A model generated the notes under the pieces. The model was not told the DNA's origin. It searched no databases and saw nothing but the letters and a program-made list of their open reading frames with translations. Both the position numbers and the translations under genes were made by a program. This document shows, one piece after another, positions 42,201 to 50,794 of a stretch of 60,000 bases of DNA; the first letter of the stretch is position 1, and every line of letters begins with the position of its first letter. Source of the DNA: Acanthaster planci (taxonomy: Eukaryota; Echinodermata; Asteroidea; Valvatida; Acanthasteridae); contig NW_019091589.1 of the NCBI RefSeq assembly GCF_001949145.1, positions 232,293 through 292,292 on the forward strand, read 5' to 3'.

Positions 42201-44251
42201 ACCTGGAAATGCTTGAAGCACAAATCCGATCATCCCTCTCTAGTGTGAGACTTAAAGATCCATACTGCCATCCCAATCCATGATTGTGCATTCAATCAGT
42301 TGATCAATCAACCCACGTTCTATCAATTGTTTGTTTTGCAGCATTGTGAGAGTGTATGAGACTTATCTACGTATACTGCCATCCCAATCCATGATTGTGC
42401 ATTCAATCAGTCGGTCAATCAATCAACCCACTTTATACCACTTCTTTGCTTTGCAGCATTGTGCGAGTACGAGAGACTCGACTGACCATCCTCCTGTCCC
42501 ACATCATGATCGGCCTGTCGGTATTCATGCTGCCGGTTCCCCTTCAGTACATCCCCAATGCCGTCTTGTACGGCCTCTTTCTCTACATGGCCTGCACGGC
42601 GCTGGATGACAACCAGTTATTTGAACGCACCATGCTTCTGATCACAGAACAGGTATCGCTGCTAACTTCTAAGTTTGTTTGTGAGGTTTTCAGAATGACT
42701 TTTGTAATCAATTTACTTACAAGAAACGTTGTGCCACACTTTTTGAAATGGAAGAAGGAAGCGGCAAGACGCTTACAAACATTCCACAACATTCTGTTTC
42801 TCCCAAGCACCTTACTTTGGAAGTAAACCTTTTGCTTTCAGGTTACTGTAAATTTTTTCAGAAGGTGAGAAAGAAAACAGTTGAGCCTGCTCTGGAATCT
42901 TCAAGACATTCATTTTGTTGAAGAAAAGCTGAAAAATCTTTTGGTATCATAGTTTATGGGGTAGAAGCATTCCAGGGTGTCAGTGAGAAAAAAATGCCAG
43001 CATGACAGGTCTTTCAGGGTGTGAGAAAGCTTGCACAAGTCTTTCTACAATCCTCTCTCCTTTGTTTTTCACAAGCTTCTGAAGCAAACATTTCCTTGAT
43101 GAAATTCCCAAAAAGCCCTGGAGGGAGAGTGTGCCAAAGTTATAGACTACTGAGATATTCTGAGCTGTTAGTGTTGAGCAAAGAATTTCAATTTGTCCCC
43201 AAACCTAGCAGCATTGTTAAATTCGTCTCTACATTTTTTGGGAGTTCATTTTCAGCTTCAGTTTTGTTTGAGGGAGAACTCGGCTCCTTGGTTCTCCATG
43301 TTAAGGTTCTTGCAGTTCTAGAATCTTTCCAAATGAAATCTGTGACTACTTTGCTTGGTACTTTCAAATGAAACCCACTTCACGTCAATTCTCTCTACAT
43401 CCCGGCCTTCCCCTCCTGCAGGCCGCCTACCCACCGAATCACTACGTCCGGCGAGTGCCACAACGCAAGATGCACATCTTCACCTTCACCCAGCTGCTAC
43501 AGCTGGCCTGCCTTTGTGGCTTTGGCTTTTCTCCCTGGCCCTACCTCAAAATGGTCTTCCCCTTACTCATCATGTTCTTCCTACCGATCAGGTAAGGCCA
43601 ACAAAAACGGTTCCAGATCTACTTTTTGGGGGAGGGGGAATTTTTTTTTTAATTGTTGAGAATTAATTTTTAAAAAGCAAGACAAGCTTTTCAACATGCT
43701 CCCCACACTTTGAAATTTTGGAGTAATGAGAAGGGATACTTAAAACATCTTTTTAATTTTTGAGACTTTTTAAATGAGAGAGACAGGAAGAAAGGGTTTA
43801 AATATTGCTGCCAACAACCTGAAATTTTTGGAATAATCAGAAAGGAAAGTGAAAAAATTTCATTTTAGGAACATGCAGTTCCCTAAAAATTAGAAAAATG
43901 AAAGCAAATAAGAACGCATTCGACAAACTACTTTCCCGCTTCCCTCTAAAGAATTATTCCACATTGAGGATATGGATGTGGCTTAGTTGAATTTAGGGGC
44001 GTGGCTGAGATGCAAGGATTGACTTTAACATAGACTTGCCTGGTCTTGTTCTACTCAGAAAGGATTCCTCATTTCAAACTACAAAGTCAATGTCAGTTAT
44101 GAATGAACACAAAAATCAAACATGGAAAAGTAGTGATTTGAGATTCATGTTCATCCATTCATCATTTTCTGCTGGGATTGATTGTAGGCACAGGCTGGTT
44201 CCTAAGGTCATTCACACCAAGTACTTGGATGCACTGGACAGAAGTCACTGA
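6242..44251 (+). CDS. SLC4A11: SLC4A11-like solute carrier (gene span, 16 exons seen, 5' end missing)
   Basis: Sixteen exons join in consistent phase to 2279 nt, giving 758 residues plus a TGA stop. The product resembles vertebrate SLC4A11 (NaBC1/BTR1) from the cytoplasmic domain to the C-terminus. Landmarks seen in order are [118 protein letters not shown] and [12 protein letters not shown]. The second half carries the multiple hydrophobic spans of the SLC4 transporter fold. Family members are plasma-membrane transporters; for SLC4A11 electrogenic H+/OH- and NH3-coupled flux is reported, and the original borate role is disputed. Human SLC4A11 is about 890 aa, so roughly 100 to 130 N-terminal residues are missing here. 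The phase of the first seen exon proves at least one upstream exon. The gene is tail-to-tail with ZNF367. Identity is firm at subfamily level; transport activity is inferred. Confidence 0.93.
6280..8971 (+). other. SLC4A11 intron
   Basis: No gene is seen. It contains a pyrimidine-rich stretch around 7690-7760 and an imperfect hairpin at 8489-8526 (16-bp arms GGAATAATC...CCAAC, two mismatches). Confidence 0.6.
8972..9179 (+). CDS. SLC4A11: SLC4A11 exon, start of cytoplasmic domain
   Basis: The exon encodes [20 protein letters not shown] and then a helical segment [20 protein letters not shown]. The acceptor is CACTGTTCAG and the donor GTAAAC. Its GC content is clearly above the flanking introns. 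It ends with one base of a valine codon, completed at 19879. It corresponds to the N-terminal cytoplasmic band-3-like domain. Confidence 0.92.
10146..10211. repeat. long hairpin, 29-bp arms
   Basis: The left arm starts TTGGTCATGAAGCTAAAATT and the right arm is its reverse complement with two mismatches in 29; the loop is about 8 bases. It could be a minimal foldback element or a transcribed hairpin. Confidence 0.65.
11617..11915. repeat. probable dispersed repeat (GCGCCCT...GGCACTTTACAAT type)
   Basis: The segment begins with ATAGAGCGCCCTAATCCCAA, then GGGCTCTAAGGCACTTTACA. It ends with a stretch that reads [17 protein letters not shown] in one frame. Similar sequence occurs as dispersed repeats in marine invertebrate genomes as far as I recall. 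The boundaries are approximate. Confidence 0.4.
17443..18334. mobile_element. non-autonomous TIR element, copy 1 (892 bp)
   Basis: The termini are inverted repeats: CATGGAAGAAGGACACAG on the left, and CATAGAGGAAGGACACAG as the reverse complement of the right end (16 of 18 match). The 7-bp sequence GTTATAG flanks it on both sides (17436-17442 and 18335-18341), which fits a target-site duplication. No transposase ORF is present. A second copy lies at 55778-57200 in the same orientation. The superfamily is not assigned. Confidence 0.82.
19879..19963 (+). CDS. SLC4A11: SLC4A11 exon, VH-LAKTIQG / [11 protein letters not shown] block
   Basis: The acceptor TCTTGCAG and donor GTAAGT bound 85 nt. The peptide reads [17 protein letters not shown], then [11 protein letters not shown]. 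It matches the human VHLLSDTIQG and QQSWLCII region, and phases fit on both sides. It follows the longest intron seen, 10.7 kb. Confidence 0.93.
19964..25056 (+). other. SLC4A11 intron
   Basis: No gene is seen. It has a perfect 21-bp palindrome at 21941-21961 (GTACATTTAC, T, GTAAATGTAC), several TACATGTA sites and a 12-bp tandem at 24599-24622. Confidence 0.6.
25057..25274 (+). CDS. SLC4A11: SLC4A11 exon, cytoplasmic domain core
   Basis: The exon encodes [20 protein letters not shown], then a segment with [19 protein letters not shown] and [20 protein letters not shown]. These match conserved blocks of the SLC4 cytoplasmic domain. The first base completes the leucine split from the previous exon. 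The acceptor is TATCAG and the donor GTGGGG. Confidence 0.94.
25275..26029 (+). other. SLC4A11 intron
   Basis: Nothing beyond G-rich tracts is recognised in this 755-bp intron. Confidence 0.6.
26030..26148 (+). CDS. SLC4A11: SLC4A11 exon, linker to membrane domain
   Basis: The exon encodes [20 protein letters not shown] and a serine/arginine-rich linker ending VVPFDGFDV. The acceptor is GTTTTTTCAG and the donor GTGAGC. The opening EDEF corresponds to EEEF in human SLC4A11. The linker is poorly conserved in the family, which agrees with what is seen here. Confidence 0.88.
26149..28319 (+). other. SLC4A11 intron
   Basis: No gene is seen. A GATT-rich simple repeat lies at 27961-28038. Confidence 0.6.
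28320..28518 (+). CDS. SLC4A11: SLC4A11 exon, entry to first membrane span
   Basis: The exon encodes [33 protein letters not shown], then [17 protein letters not shown] and [10 protein letters not shown]. This is the strongly conserved start of the SLC4 transmembrane domain, including TM1. The acceptor at 28318 was chosen because it is the only nearby AG keeping phase 0 with the previous exon. The first few residues (GSGCA) are therefore slightly uncertain. Confidence 0.92.
28519..34005 (+). other. SLC4A11 intron
   Basis: No gene is recognised. There is a G-rich tract with four G-runs at 33200-33235 and a TGACGTCA palindrome at 32284. Confidence 0.6.
34006..34119 (+). CDS. SLC4A11: SLC4A11 exon, [13 protein letters not shown] span
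   Basis: The exon encodes [38 protein letters not shown]. The G-Q-P-L and T-T-A-P-L motifs are hallmarks of the SLC4 family. The acceptor is TTGTTTTCAG and the donor GTAGGC. Confidence 0.94.
34120..37810 (+). other. SLC4A11 intron
   Basis: It contains the TTAA-flanked element at 34443-35032 and a 19-bp tandem (TTTTGCTTTGGAGTTG) at 37333-37384. No nested gene is recognised. Confidence 0.6.
34443..35032. mobile_element. piggyBac-like MITE (590 bp)
   Basis: Perfect 15-bp terminal inverted repeats (CCACTTTGTGCCAGG / CCTGGCACAAAGTGG) are flanked on both sides by TTAA (34439-34442 and 35033-35036). A TTAA duplication next to TIRs starting CC is the piggyBac signature (Kolobok also uses TTAA). There is no transposase ORF inside. 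Confidence 0.82.
37811..37943 (+). CDS. SLC4A11: SLC4A11 exon, CED-x-LDF and following span
   Basis: The exon encodes [20 protein letters not shown], then [20 protein letters not shown] and KWSTR. It matches human VICDDYDLDF and the membrane span after it. The acceptor is TTTTTTCCCAG and the donor GTGAAC. The codon split at the end is completed at 38209. Confidence 0.93.
38209..38282 (+). CDS. SLC4A11: SLC4A11 exon, [11 protein letters not shown] span
   Basis: The exon encodes [19 protein letters not shown] and KDLAN, nearly identical to the human STEEIIALFISITFVLDA region. It is 74 nt with acceptor ATCCGTAG and donor GTATGT. Confidence 0.93.
38283..39246 (+). other. SLC4A11 intron with 105-bp tandem duplication
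   Basis: Its 3' part holds two units (38987-39091 and 39092-39200), each from CGAGTCAAA to AGGAGAGTCTCAA..TCCAA. They differ at many positions, so the duplication is old. It ends 46 bp before the exon. Confidence 0.7.
39247..39460 (+). CDS. SLC4A11: SLC4A11 exon, large extracellular loop with N-glycosylation sequons
   Basis: The exon encodes [20 protein letters not shown], a loop containing NDSNSSNIT with three N-x-S/T sequons, then the span [20 protein letters not shown]. Human SLC4A11 also carries glycosylated asparagines in this loop, although the loop sequence itself is not conserved. The acceptor CTTTGGCAG has a weak pyrimidine tract. A 105-bp tandem duplication lies just upstream. Confidence 0.9.
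39461..39985 (+). other. SLC4A11 intron
   Basis: Nothing recognisable is seen in this 525-bp intron. Confidence 0.6.
39986..40092 (+). CDS. SLC4A11: SLC4A11 exon, [18 protein letters not shown]
   Basis: The exon encodes [20 protein letters not shown] and [16 protein letters not shown], matching human [20 protein letters not shown]. Two donors overlap at the end (GTGTGA at 40091 and GTGAGT at 40093). The second fits the consensus and gives a correct join to the next exon (L-E-K-F), so it was chosen. Confidence 0.9.
40270..40610 (+). repeat. tRNA-like SINE candidate
   Basis: A box-B sequence GGTTCGAATCC stands at 40371-40381, with a weak box A some 30 bp before it. Downstream are CTCGGCAAGCCACTTCACCC and GGCAATGGACTGGCTTCCCA, motifs common in metazoan SINE bodies. 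A TTGCTTTGC repeat forms the end near 40605. The boundaries are approximate. Confidence 0.5.
40660..41125 (+). repeat. tandem array reiterating a 3' splice site and exon start
   Basis: Units of about 60 bp carry CATGCAGTGGAAAAGCTTCC or relatives. Unit cores lie at 40671, 40729, 40798, 40856, about 40899, 40944, 41004, 41049 and the true exon start 41109. The last units are spaced 60, 45 and 60 bp. The frame of the exon stays open upstream through about 250 bp. Confidence 0.75.
41109..41274 (+). CDS. SLC4A11: SLC4A11 exon, [19 protein letters not shown]
   Basis: The exon encodes [20 protein letters not shown], then [20 protein letters not shown] and [12 protein letters not shown]. It matches the human GAMGLGFLLSMLFFIEQN region. 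The reading frame stays open for 250 bp upstream of the acceptor, across a tandem repeat that reiterates this splice site. The exact start could therefore vary between transcripts. Confidence 0.92.
41411..41584 (+). CDS. SLC4A11: SLC4A11 exon, [17 protein letters not shown]
   Basis: The exon encodes [20 protein letters not shown], then [20 protein letters not shown] and [14 protein letters not shown]. It is highly similar to the human protein here ([36 protein letters not shown]). The acceptor is TTGCTCAG and the donor GTGAGT. Confidence 0.95.
41585..42456 (+). other. SLC4A11 intron
   Basis: Apart from the tandem duplication at its 3' end, nothing is recognised. Confidence 0.6.
42242..42480 (+). 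repeat. 115-bp tandem duplication spanning an intron-exon border
   Basis: A copy of the acceptor and exon start (TTTTGCAG then CATTGTGAGAGTGTATGAGA) lies at 42334-42364, 115 bp before the true exon start at 42457. Both are preceded by CCATCCCAATCCATGATTGT and a run of CAATCA. A further trace of the exon start is at 42242. Confidence 0.8.
42457..42652 (+). CDS. SLC4A11: SLC4A11 exon, [11 protein letters not shown] and [16 protein letters not shown]
   Basis: The exon encodes [20 protein letters not shown], then [20 protein letters not shown] and [16 protein letters not shown]. Its acceptor region (GCTTTGCAG) and first bases are duplicated 115 bp upstream. Phases fit exactly with both neighbours. 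Confidence 0.95.
42653..43421 (+). other. SLC4A11 intron
   Basis: No gene or clear repeat is seen. Confidence 0.6.
43422..43591 (+). CDS. SLC4A11: SLC4A11 exon, [17 protein letters not shown]
   Basis: The exon encodes [20 protein letters not shown], then [20 protein letters not shown] and [15 protein letters not shown]. It matches human AYPPTHYIRRVPQRKIHYF almost residue for residue. The acceptor is CCTCCTGCAG and the donor GTAAGG. Confidence 0.95.
43592..44187 (+). other. SLC4A11 last intron
   Basis: It is AT-rich with poly-T and poly-A tracts; nothing else is recognised. Confidence 0.6.
44188..44251 (+). CDS. SLC4A11: SLC4A11 last coding exon
   Basis: The exon encodes [20 protein letters not shown] and a TGA stop. 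It corresponds to the human C-terminus (LLPRIIEAKYLDVMDAEH). The acceptor is GATTGTAG, and the first base completes the arginine codon from the previous exon. Confidence 0.93.
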
Positions 44252-47100
44252 TGGCACATCACAGGCTGGACCATAGGCATCCGTCTGCACAGCGCTTGGC
44301 ATCAACACTGACCGGAAATGGAACTAGCACCCAGAGGCGATGCCGAACTGAGGGGGGAAGTGCAGTTAGTGTCCATGTGTGAAGGGGTTGCTTCGGCCAT
44401 TCCTGGCTTTTATTGGTCTCTTTATTGAGAGTTGTGACTGATATCATTTGACTCTTACATTTGGTTCCTGACCAGTGAAGTGTCTGCAATTAAGATCTGA
44501 AAGTCTGTATTGCCAAGTCCCTCCACTCCATTCTGCAAGGCTTTTGTTTTTTTACTTTTTTGTTTCATTGAGCAAGAAGGTGCAGTGGAGAATTAAGAGT
44601 TTCTCTTTAAAAGGGAGGTCAATAAACCAGATTTCATTTCTAAGAAGCCGTGTTTGCTTCTTGAACAGTTTTCCGCAGACCGATGCCTGATCACAACAAC
44701 TAATGACTATTGAATCTGATATCACAGTACAGTAGCTCCTAATGAGCTTGTTAATTTTGACGTACAGGATTCAAGTGACTTTGCACATAAGATCACCCTG
44801 TAGTCAGTAGTGTGTAAATGCTACTTATATGCCCAAAGTTTGTACACATTCTGTGGAAAAGTTGGTGCATGCTTGCGACATGAAAATCCAATAGGCTTTT
44901 GTCAACAGGCCAAAAAAGCAACATATAAAATTCCCATGGAGCCTGAAGAAAGATTACAGCTACAAAAATGTAGCAAAAATCCTTCATTGTACTGCGCAAA
45001 CTCCTCTCATCAATGGTACCTTTAAGATACACTGACAGAACATTTTATTTTGAAATCACAGCATATGCATGTTAACTTGACTTTTGCAGGAAGCCCTTTT
45101 AACAGTTTTGACAATCTTCTCACCATTCCAGTTTCGTTGTAAAAGGAAGAATGGATATGAAGACAATTCACTTTGTACTGGCCGCTATTTGCAGAGGAAA
45201 ATACTGGAAATGTACAGTCGAGATAACTGAAAAGTTAATGTGTATGTGCCAAATGAGAATTGGAGATAGTACTTTGAAATTCACACTGTATGACTAATAA
45301 GTAGGCAAAATGTATACACATGTGAACTAAGTGCAGTACTTGAATTTAAAATAAGCACTCTAGCATTGCATAATCTGTAGGTTATCTGGAGACAAATTTT
45401 GAGATTATCTTACCATTTGGATTTGTGTTGAAATGTTCTATTCATTGGAATTTCATTTTATTTTTTCGAAAGTATTATTAGCCCTGTATAGAGCTCCCAA
45501 GCCTTGGCACAAAATTTTTTATTGTCGTTCTTTTCCTCTTAATTTCCTTTCCCCTCGCAACTGACCAAATATTTACAAATGCCAACCAAAAAAGGAAAAA
45601 GTATACCAAAAGAAGAGATAAGAAATAGTTTTTTTTTTGTTTAAAAGAAAATTTAATCCTTGAATGCCAAACCCACTTCAGTCAAGATCAGACCAAAAGT
45701 AACAAAATGGGTGCAAGAAATCTTGAAAGACCAAACGCTTCTGACCAAATTGACATCTTAAAAAAAAGCAAGGAAGTCTGTGCAAATCGGGGTAGTACTA
45801 GCGGGCTGTCACCTTTCATTCTATGGGATCCATGATCGTCTAAAAGTGACCAAATCTTGCTTTGAACATGTCCAACCCTTTATCTCCAGGTTTTAGGTTC
45901 ATTTCATTAGAAACGTAGATTTACCACCTAATTTCTATTCCTTAAATTATATTTGGTTTTTATAATGAAGCACTTCTATTCCCTATATTGATCACAGCAC
46001 TGAGTTTTTACTGAATGTTTCTACAAAAGTATGAAGCAAATACAGACAGGGTATATAGGTGAGAGAGAAGCTTTTATTCATTGTTTACAGCTTCATTTGA
46101 AAAAGAAATGCAAAGTTAAATTGCAAGAATAAATCTGGGGATTAAAAAATCCAGGTTTTCATATTTAAAATGTGTAATGTGAGGTGGCGTTGATGACTTT
46201 GAGCATGTTATAGACATGAAAATCAGCAGTATGTGCACATGTGGGAGCAACGGAGGTTGATGAAATCTGTGATGTTAACTGAAGAAAAAATAGAAATACT
46301 AGCCCATCTAGATATGGCAGGTTGTGGTTTTAGTCTAGTTTCTTTTCTTTTCCCTTTTTTTGGAAAATCTTTCCTTCACAGTCCAACTGCAGCAAACTAA
46401 AACGGGTTTGAACGTTAAACTAGAATATAGCAAATTGGCATTACTGCAGCCTGATGACGTTGTGGAATGGAAGATAGTTTAAAGCAGAGTATAAACTGGC
46501 AGTAATAGAGTATTTGAAGTAAAGAATTTTACTGCTTTTAACACTATGAGTGTTTTCCTTCATTTATTTTGCAGCAAAAAACACTGATATGTCTATCCGA
46601 TCCCTTTGCTATTGTTAGTTATCTTTGCAATTGTTTTAACTAAAAGTTGGAATGAATTTTCGCAGTCAACAGGCTTCCAAATAGTAATATTTGAAAACTT
46701 TTCAAGTTGTTGAAAAGGAGTGATCAAATATCGGAGGCTTAGTTTAAGAAAGATAGTCTATGAATGTTTCATTTTAATCAATTCTTGCTCACCCAAATTA
46801 TTCTTTTATTTCCCCTGAAATGAAAGTCATTTGCAATATTAACAAGGCTAGTTATCAGTTCATAAAAAAATATTTAACAACAGTTGAGATAGAACTGTAA
46901 CCACATTTAATCATAGAATATAAAAAGCACTTTATACTTGAATAAATCTTTTATTATTTAAATTTTTAATAAATTCTCTGTTTTGTGCATTAAAGTACTT
47001 TGAATCTTAATTTATATTTATATTTGGAATCTTTATTAGTGTTTGTACTATTATGGATGCATCTTTGATAGTGAAGGTGTATTCTGTGTTTATTTCAGTC
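44252..47100 (+). other. probable SLC4A11 3' UTR with candidate poly(A) signals
   Basis: No coding potential is seen after the stop. Candidate AATAAA signals on this strand lie at 46128, 46941 and 46968, so the transcript end probably falls at one of these. The right boundary given here is a guess. Confidence 0.4.
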
Positions 47101-50100
47101 TAATCAATGTTGATATTACACCAAAGTGGGTGGGTGTAAGGCTGTAAAAAGCAGATTGACGCTTGTAATCCTTGTTTTATTAAGAATTACTTCTATCCAT
47201 TTTAACCTTACAGACCGCAAGGTTTGCATCTTTTTTTTTTTTGCAGTTGATTTCCCTGGGAGAGTGATGCGTGCATAACCTTTCCCTATTGTATGCACCT
47301 GGTTTGGAATGAGACTCGACGGAAGGAGTTTGAACTTGTTTTCTGGAAGATTCTTGTATGATAAATAGATAAGGTTATTTTCAAAGTTGGCATTTGAGTT
47401 GATTAGAGTATCTTGCCTCCTTGCGCTTGGAGGTGGAACATTTGTGTACGATAATGTAGATAAAAGCAGGCGTTTATTCACAAAGAAATGTTGATTTATA
47501 TATGTACTTGTAGATATTCTTCACTGTTGATATTTTAAAAGTTTATTTAAAAAAGAAAAAAGATACCAGTAAATATATATGGATGGTGTTGATGTGCCCG
47601 CCCGCTTGCAGGATTCGAGGTGTTTGTACATAATTGTTGTGGTATTTGTTTTTATTCACAAATATAGAAATGTTTATGTTGTTAAAGAAGATGGAGTGAA
47701 CGTTTTATAAACCAAACAAAATATCTGATATATGAGCTAAAAAAAAAAACCAGTAAATGTAGCAAAAATACTTCTATTTGATTGGACTAGTCTATGCAAT
47801 ATGTTGATTATAAAAACTTGCACCCCACACGTCCATTTGTAATTGGTGACTCGGAGGCAGAGTTAGCAAGATTTCCCCCAAACCACATAGGAACCAGGGA
47901 GGGGGTTCCAGGTTCAGCTAGGCAGAAAAAGATGTTGTTTAGCACGTTTACGTTCTAAGCAATTATCAACAGTGAACCAATCGCATGAAATATACTATGC
48001 ATGGTGTATTAGCTGGTAAGTTTTGAGGTTGAGAATATGTGTTTTCTGTGCTTAGCTCCGTGTAATGTACCCTTAGAATTTCTTGGTTTGAAATAGTTTA
48101 ACAGTGAAAACGCACAAAATGTTTCTTTTATACCATGGGGAAAAATGGAATTGGTATGCCTATTCCCTGCAGTTCTGTAAAAATCAGACTGTATTTACAT
48201 TTTCTGCAATCTTGTACTTGCTTTTCAAGTGTTGGCTTGACGATTGCACTCCCAAGATACAAAAATACTGACTTCAGAAGCAGAGGGGAGTGAGGTTATT
48301 AAAACTTCTATTTTAGAATACATGTACCCATTTTTGGGAGGGTTGCCTACAACCCTTTTTTTTCTAGAAAAGGTTTACATTTTGCTCTGAAGGGTGCCTT
48401 CAGCCTGTTGCAGAAACATCAGTGTTTGATGATTTGAGATAAGTGTTTTTTTTAATCAGTGGTTCGTTGAGATTGCTCGATTTTTAATTGGTGCATTTGT
48501 TTCAGAACTATTAGGATATCTCCAAGCTTTAATGACAGTCTGCTCTGACCATCAGGTGTGACCAAGGTAGATCAGCTCATTTTTATGAGCCATACTTAAT
48601 AAGTCAATAATGCCAAAATAAGGGAAAAAGTAATGTGATTTTTAAAAAAATAAACCAACTTATTTTCGCAAGTTTAACAGATTTCTTTCCCTCATTTTTA
48701 AACCCTTTAGTTAAAATGTCCATTTTTTCCCAACCCTTTTTGGGGGAACTGATTTTCAACTTGAAGATTGTTGGTTTTTTTCATTCCATTTCAGCCGATA
48801 TACAAAGCAAACTTGTGCTGTTTGGCAGAAAAGAGACGAAGCATAAAAGTTTTTATCTCTGTGTACTTTAATTTCATACACGTCTGATTATCCAGTTTCA
48901 GATTTTAGTTGGTAGAATCGAAAATCACACCAAATGAAATTTTTTTACACTGAAAAATGGTTTACAATTTGAAAGGGTATTGTTTTTGTAACCAAAGGTA
49001 CTCAAAGTACATGTACTCAATTTACTTTAAAAATTCTGCTCATAATGATGGGCTTAGGAGGGTAAAGTAAATATTATTTCTGACCAGGTGTGTGTGCAGA
49101 TAAACAACCCTCATGAGAGTTTCTACAGTTTGTTTATTAAAGTTGTTCGTTCATTGTTTTAAGTAAATTAAAATATTGAAACCTGTAAAGGGGTGCGTCC
49201 TCGTTCAATGCGTGTGATGTACATTTAGTGTCCAGCATACAGACCAAGAAGATTCCACTGCTTTACTGTGGACTTCAAGAAGCCGCAGAAATTAGTATCT
49301 GGTTTGGGGACAAGTACCCCTTAGAGAGAGAGGGCTGGTACAGTATGAGCCTATGTAAGGGTTATGCAAACTAATGAAAATGGGAAACTTTGAGATGCTT
49401 GGTAGCGGCAAACACACTGGTCCTTTGCAGCAATTCTGAGCACAGGCAATACTGTGAAAAAGGGCCTGCATGTCTGCTGCCACCAGGGTCTCAAAGTCTC
49501 TCGTTAGTCACACACACACACACTTTGCCCTGCACTGCATAAGCACCAACCAGCATGAGCAGATTGCATGCAACCTCCTACAGAAGTCACTGTCTGGGTA
49601 CAAATGTTCCATCTCAATGTTCCATCTCCTATCTTTGCACAGAGGCTTTCAGTGATTTGAAAAACACCAATCAAATTCTGTTCATTTCTCTTGGCAAAGA
49701 ATTGCTTTAAATTGTATTAAAACAAAAGATGCTTTCAGATAATTCAACAGCTACAGAAAGAAAAATTAACAATAAATAATCAAAACACCTCTCCAACACA
49801 TCTGTATATGTAAAAGCATTCGTATGGAGGCCTTACATTTTACATCCATCCTTAACCATCTGTTTATTTAATAGCAGTGATTGTCGCACTTTCAATGTTT
49901 TGGAATTTAAGTAACTAAAACCGACCTGTTCCAGGCCATTCTTTTATCCTGGTGGTTGAAATTCCTTGTTATGTTGAAAAGCAACTTTAGTGCAGTAAAT
50001 TTTATCGTCCTGTCTAAAAACCAAACCAAATTTAGCCAATGTAAGAATTAAAAATTCTAACTTAGGTCATTTATTTACATTTGGCTGTTATGAAAAAAAA

Positions 50101-50580
50101 AAGTAAATGCAACATAATTAATTTTTGTAAAGTCTAAACAAGCACACTTGAGAAATAAAATTCTCAACCGTCTATTTATATAATACACATAAAATGTACA
50201 AAGGGGATAAAAATGACTGAAGTTGTTTTATATATAAGCAGTCTTTTACTCTTCAATGCATTTCAGACAACTAGATACAGGCTAGCAGTAGCCAGTTTAT
50301 ATATATACAGTATAAACAATTTGTAAAGAATAGCAAATCAGCTGTTAATCTTTTCAAACTCTTCCGGAGATGTCATATACATTTCCTCACCAATGAAATA
50401 ACGGTCTTTCCAGAAAAAAATCCTACAAAGCCAACTTGCCATCTTGATGAATGCTACAATCGTTCAATTTACGCTGATGAAACCACATATTGGTTCTCTT
50501 TATTTGCTTAAAGCCATGATTCTCTGAGAAAAAAAAAACATACATCCAAATTATGTACAAAATGTCATAGAACAAGATGG
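47101..50580. other. intergenic gap between convergent genes
   Basis: The stretch is AT-rich with poly-T runs (for example around 47230) and a short CA repeat at 49508-49523. The 3' UTR of ZNF367 (minus strand) must lie at its right end; a minus-strand AATAAA (TTTATT at 50499-50504) sits about 80 bp past the ZNF367 stop. I recognise no gene here. Confidence 0.5.
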
Positions 50581-50794
50581 CTATCTGGGAGAATCCGCTG
50601 GTAGTTTCTGGGCCAGTTCCATCAGCGCCATCGCTCCCAGCATCTTCTCTCGCTGCTCCTGTAGCCGCCGGCGGGCTGAGGCACGAGGGCGCTTCGGGGT
50701 GCTCCCGTTCTCGGCCAGCAGCTCTTGCTCGCGCTTCCTCTTGGCCTGCTCTTGCGTCTTGGTCTCAAGCCTCTCTCGGTAGTTTTCCACGTAC
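50581..50794 (-). CDS. ZNF367: ZNF367 exon 4 (C-terminal coiled tail)
   Basis: The exon encodes [20 protein letters not shown], a lysine/arginine stretch with a possible nuclear signal ([13 protein letters not shown]), and [19 protein letters not shown] before the stop. It matches the human [20 protein letters not shown] tail. Confidence 0.92.
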
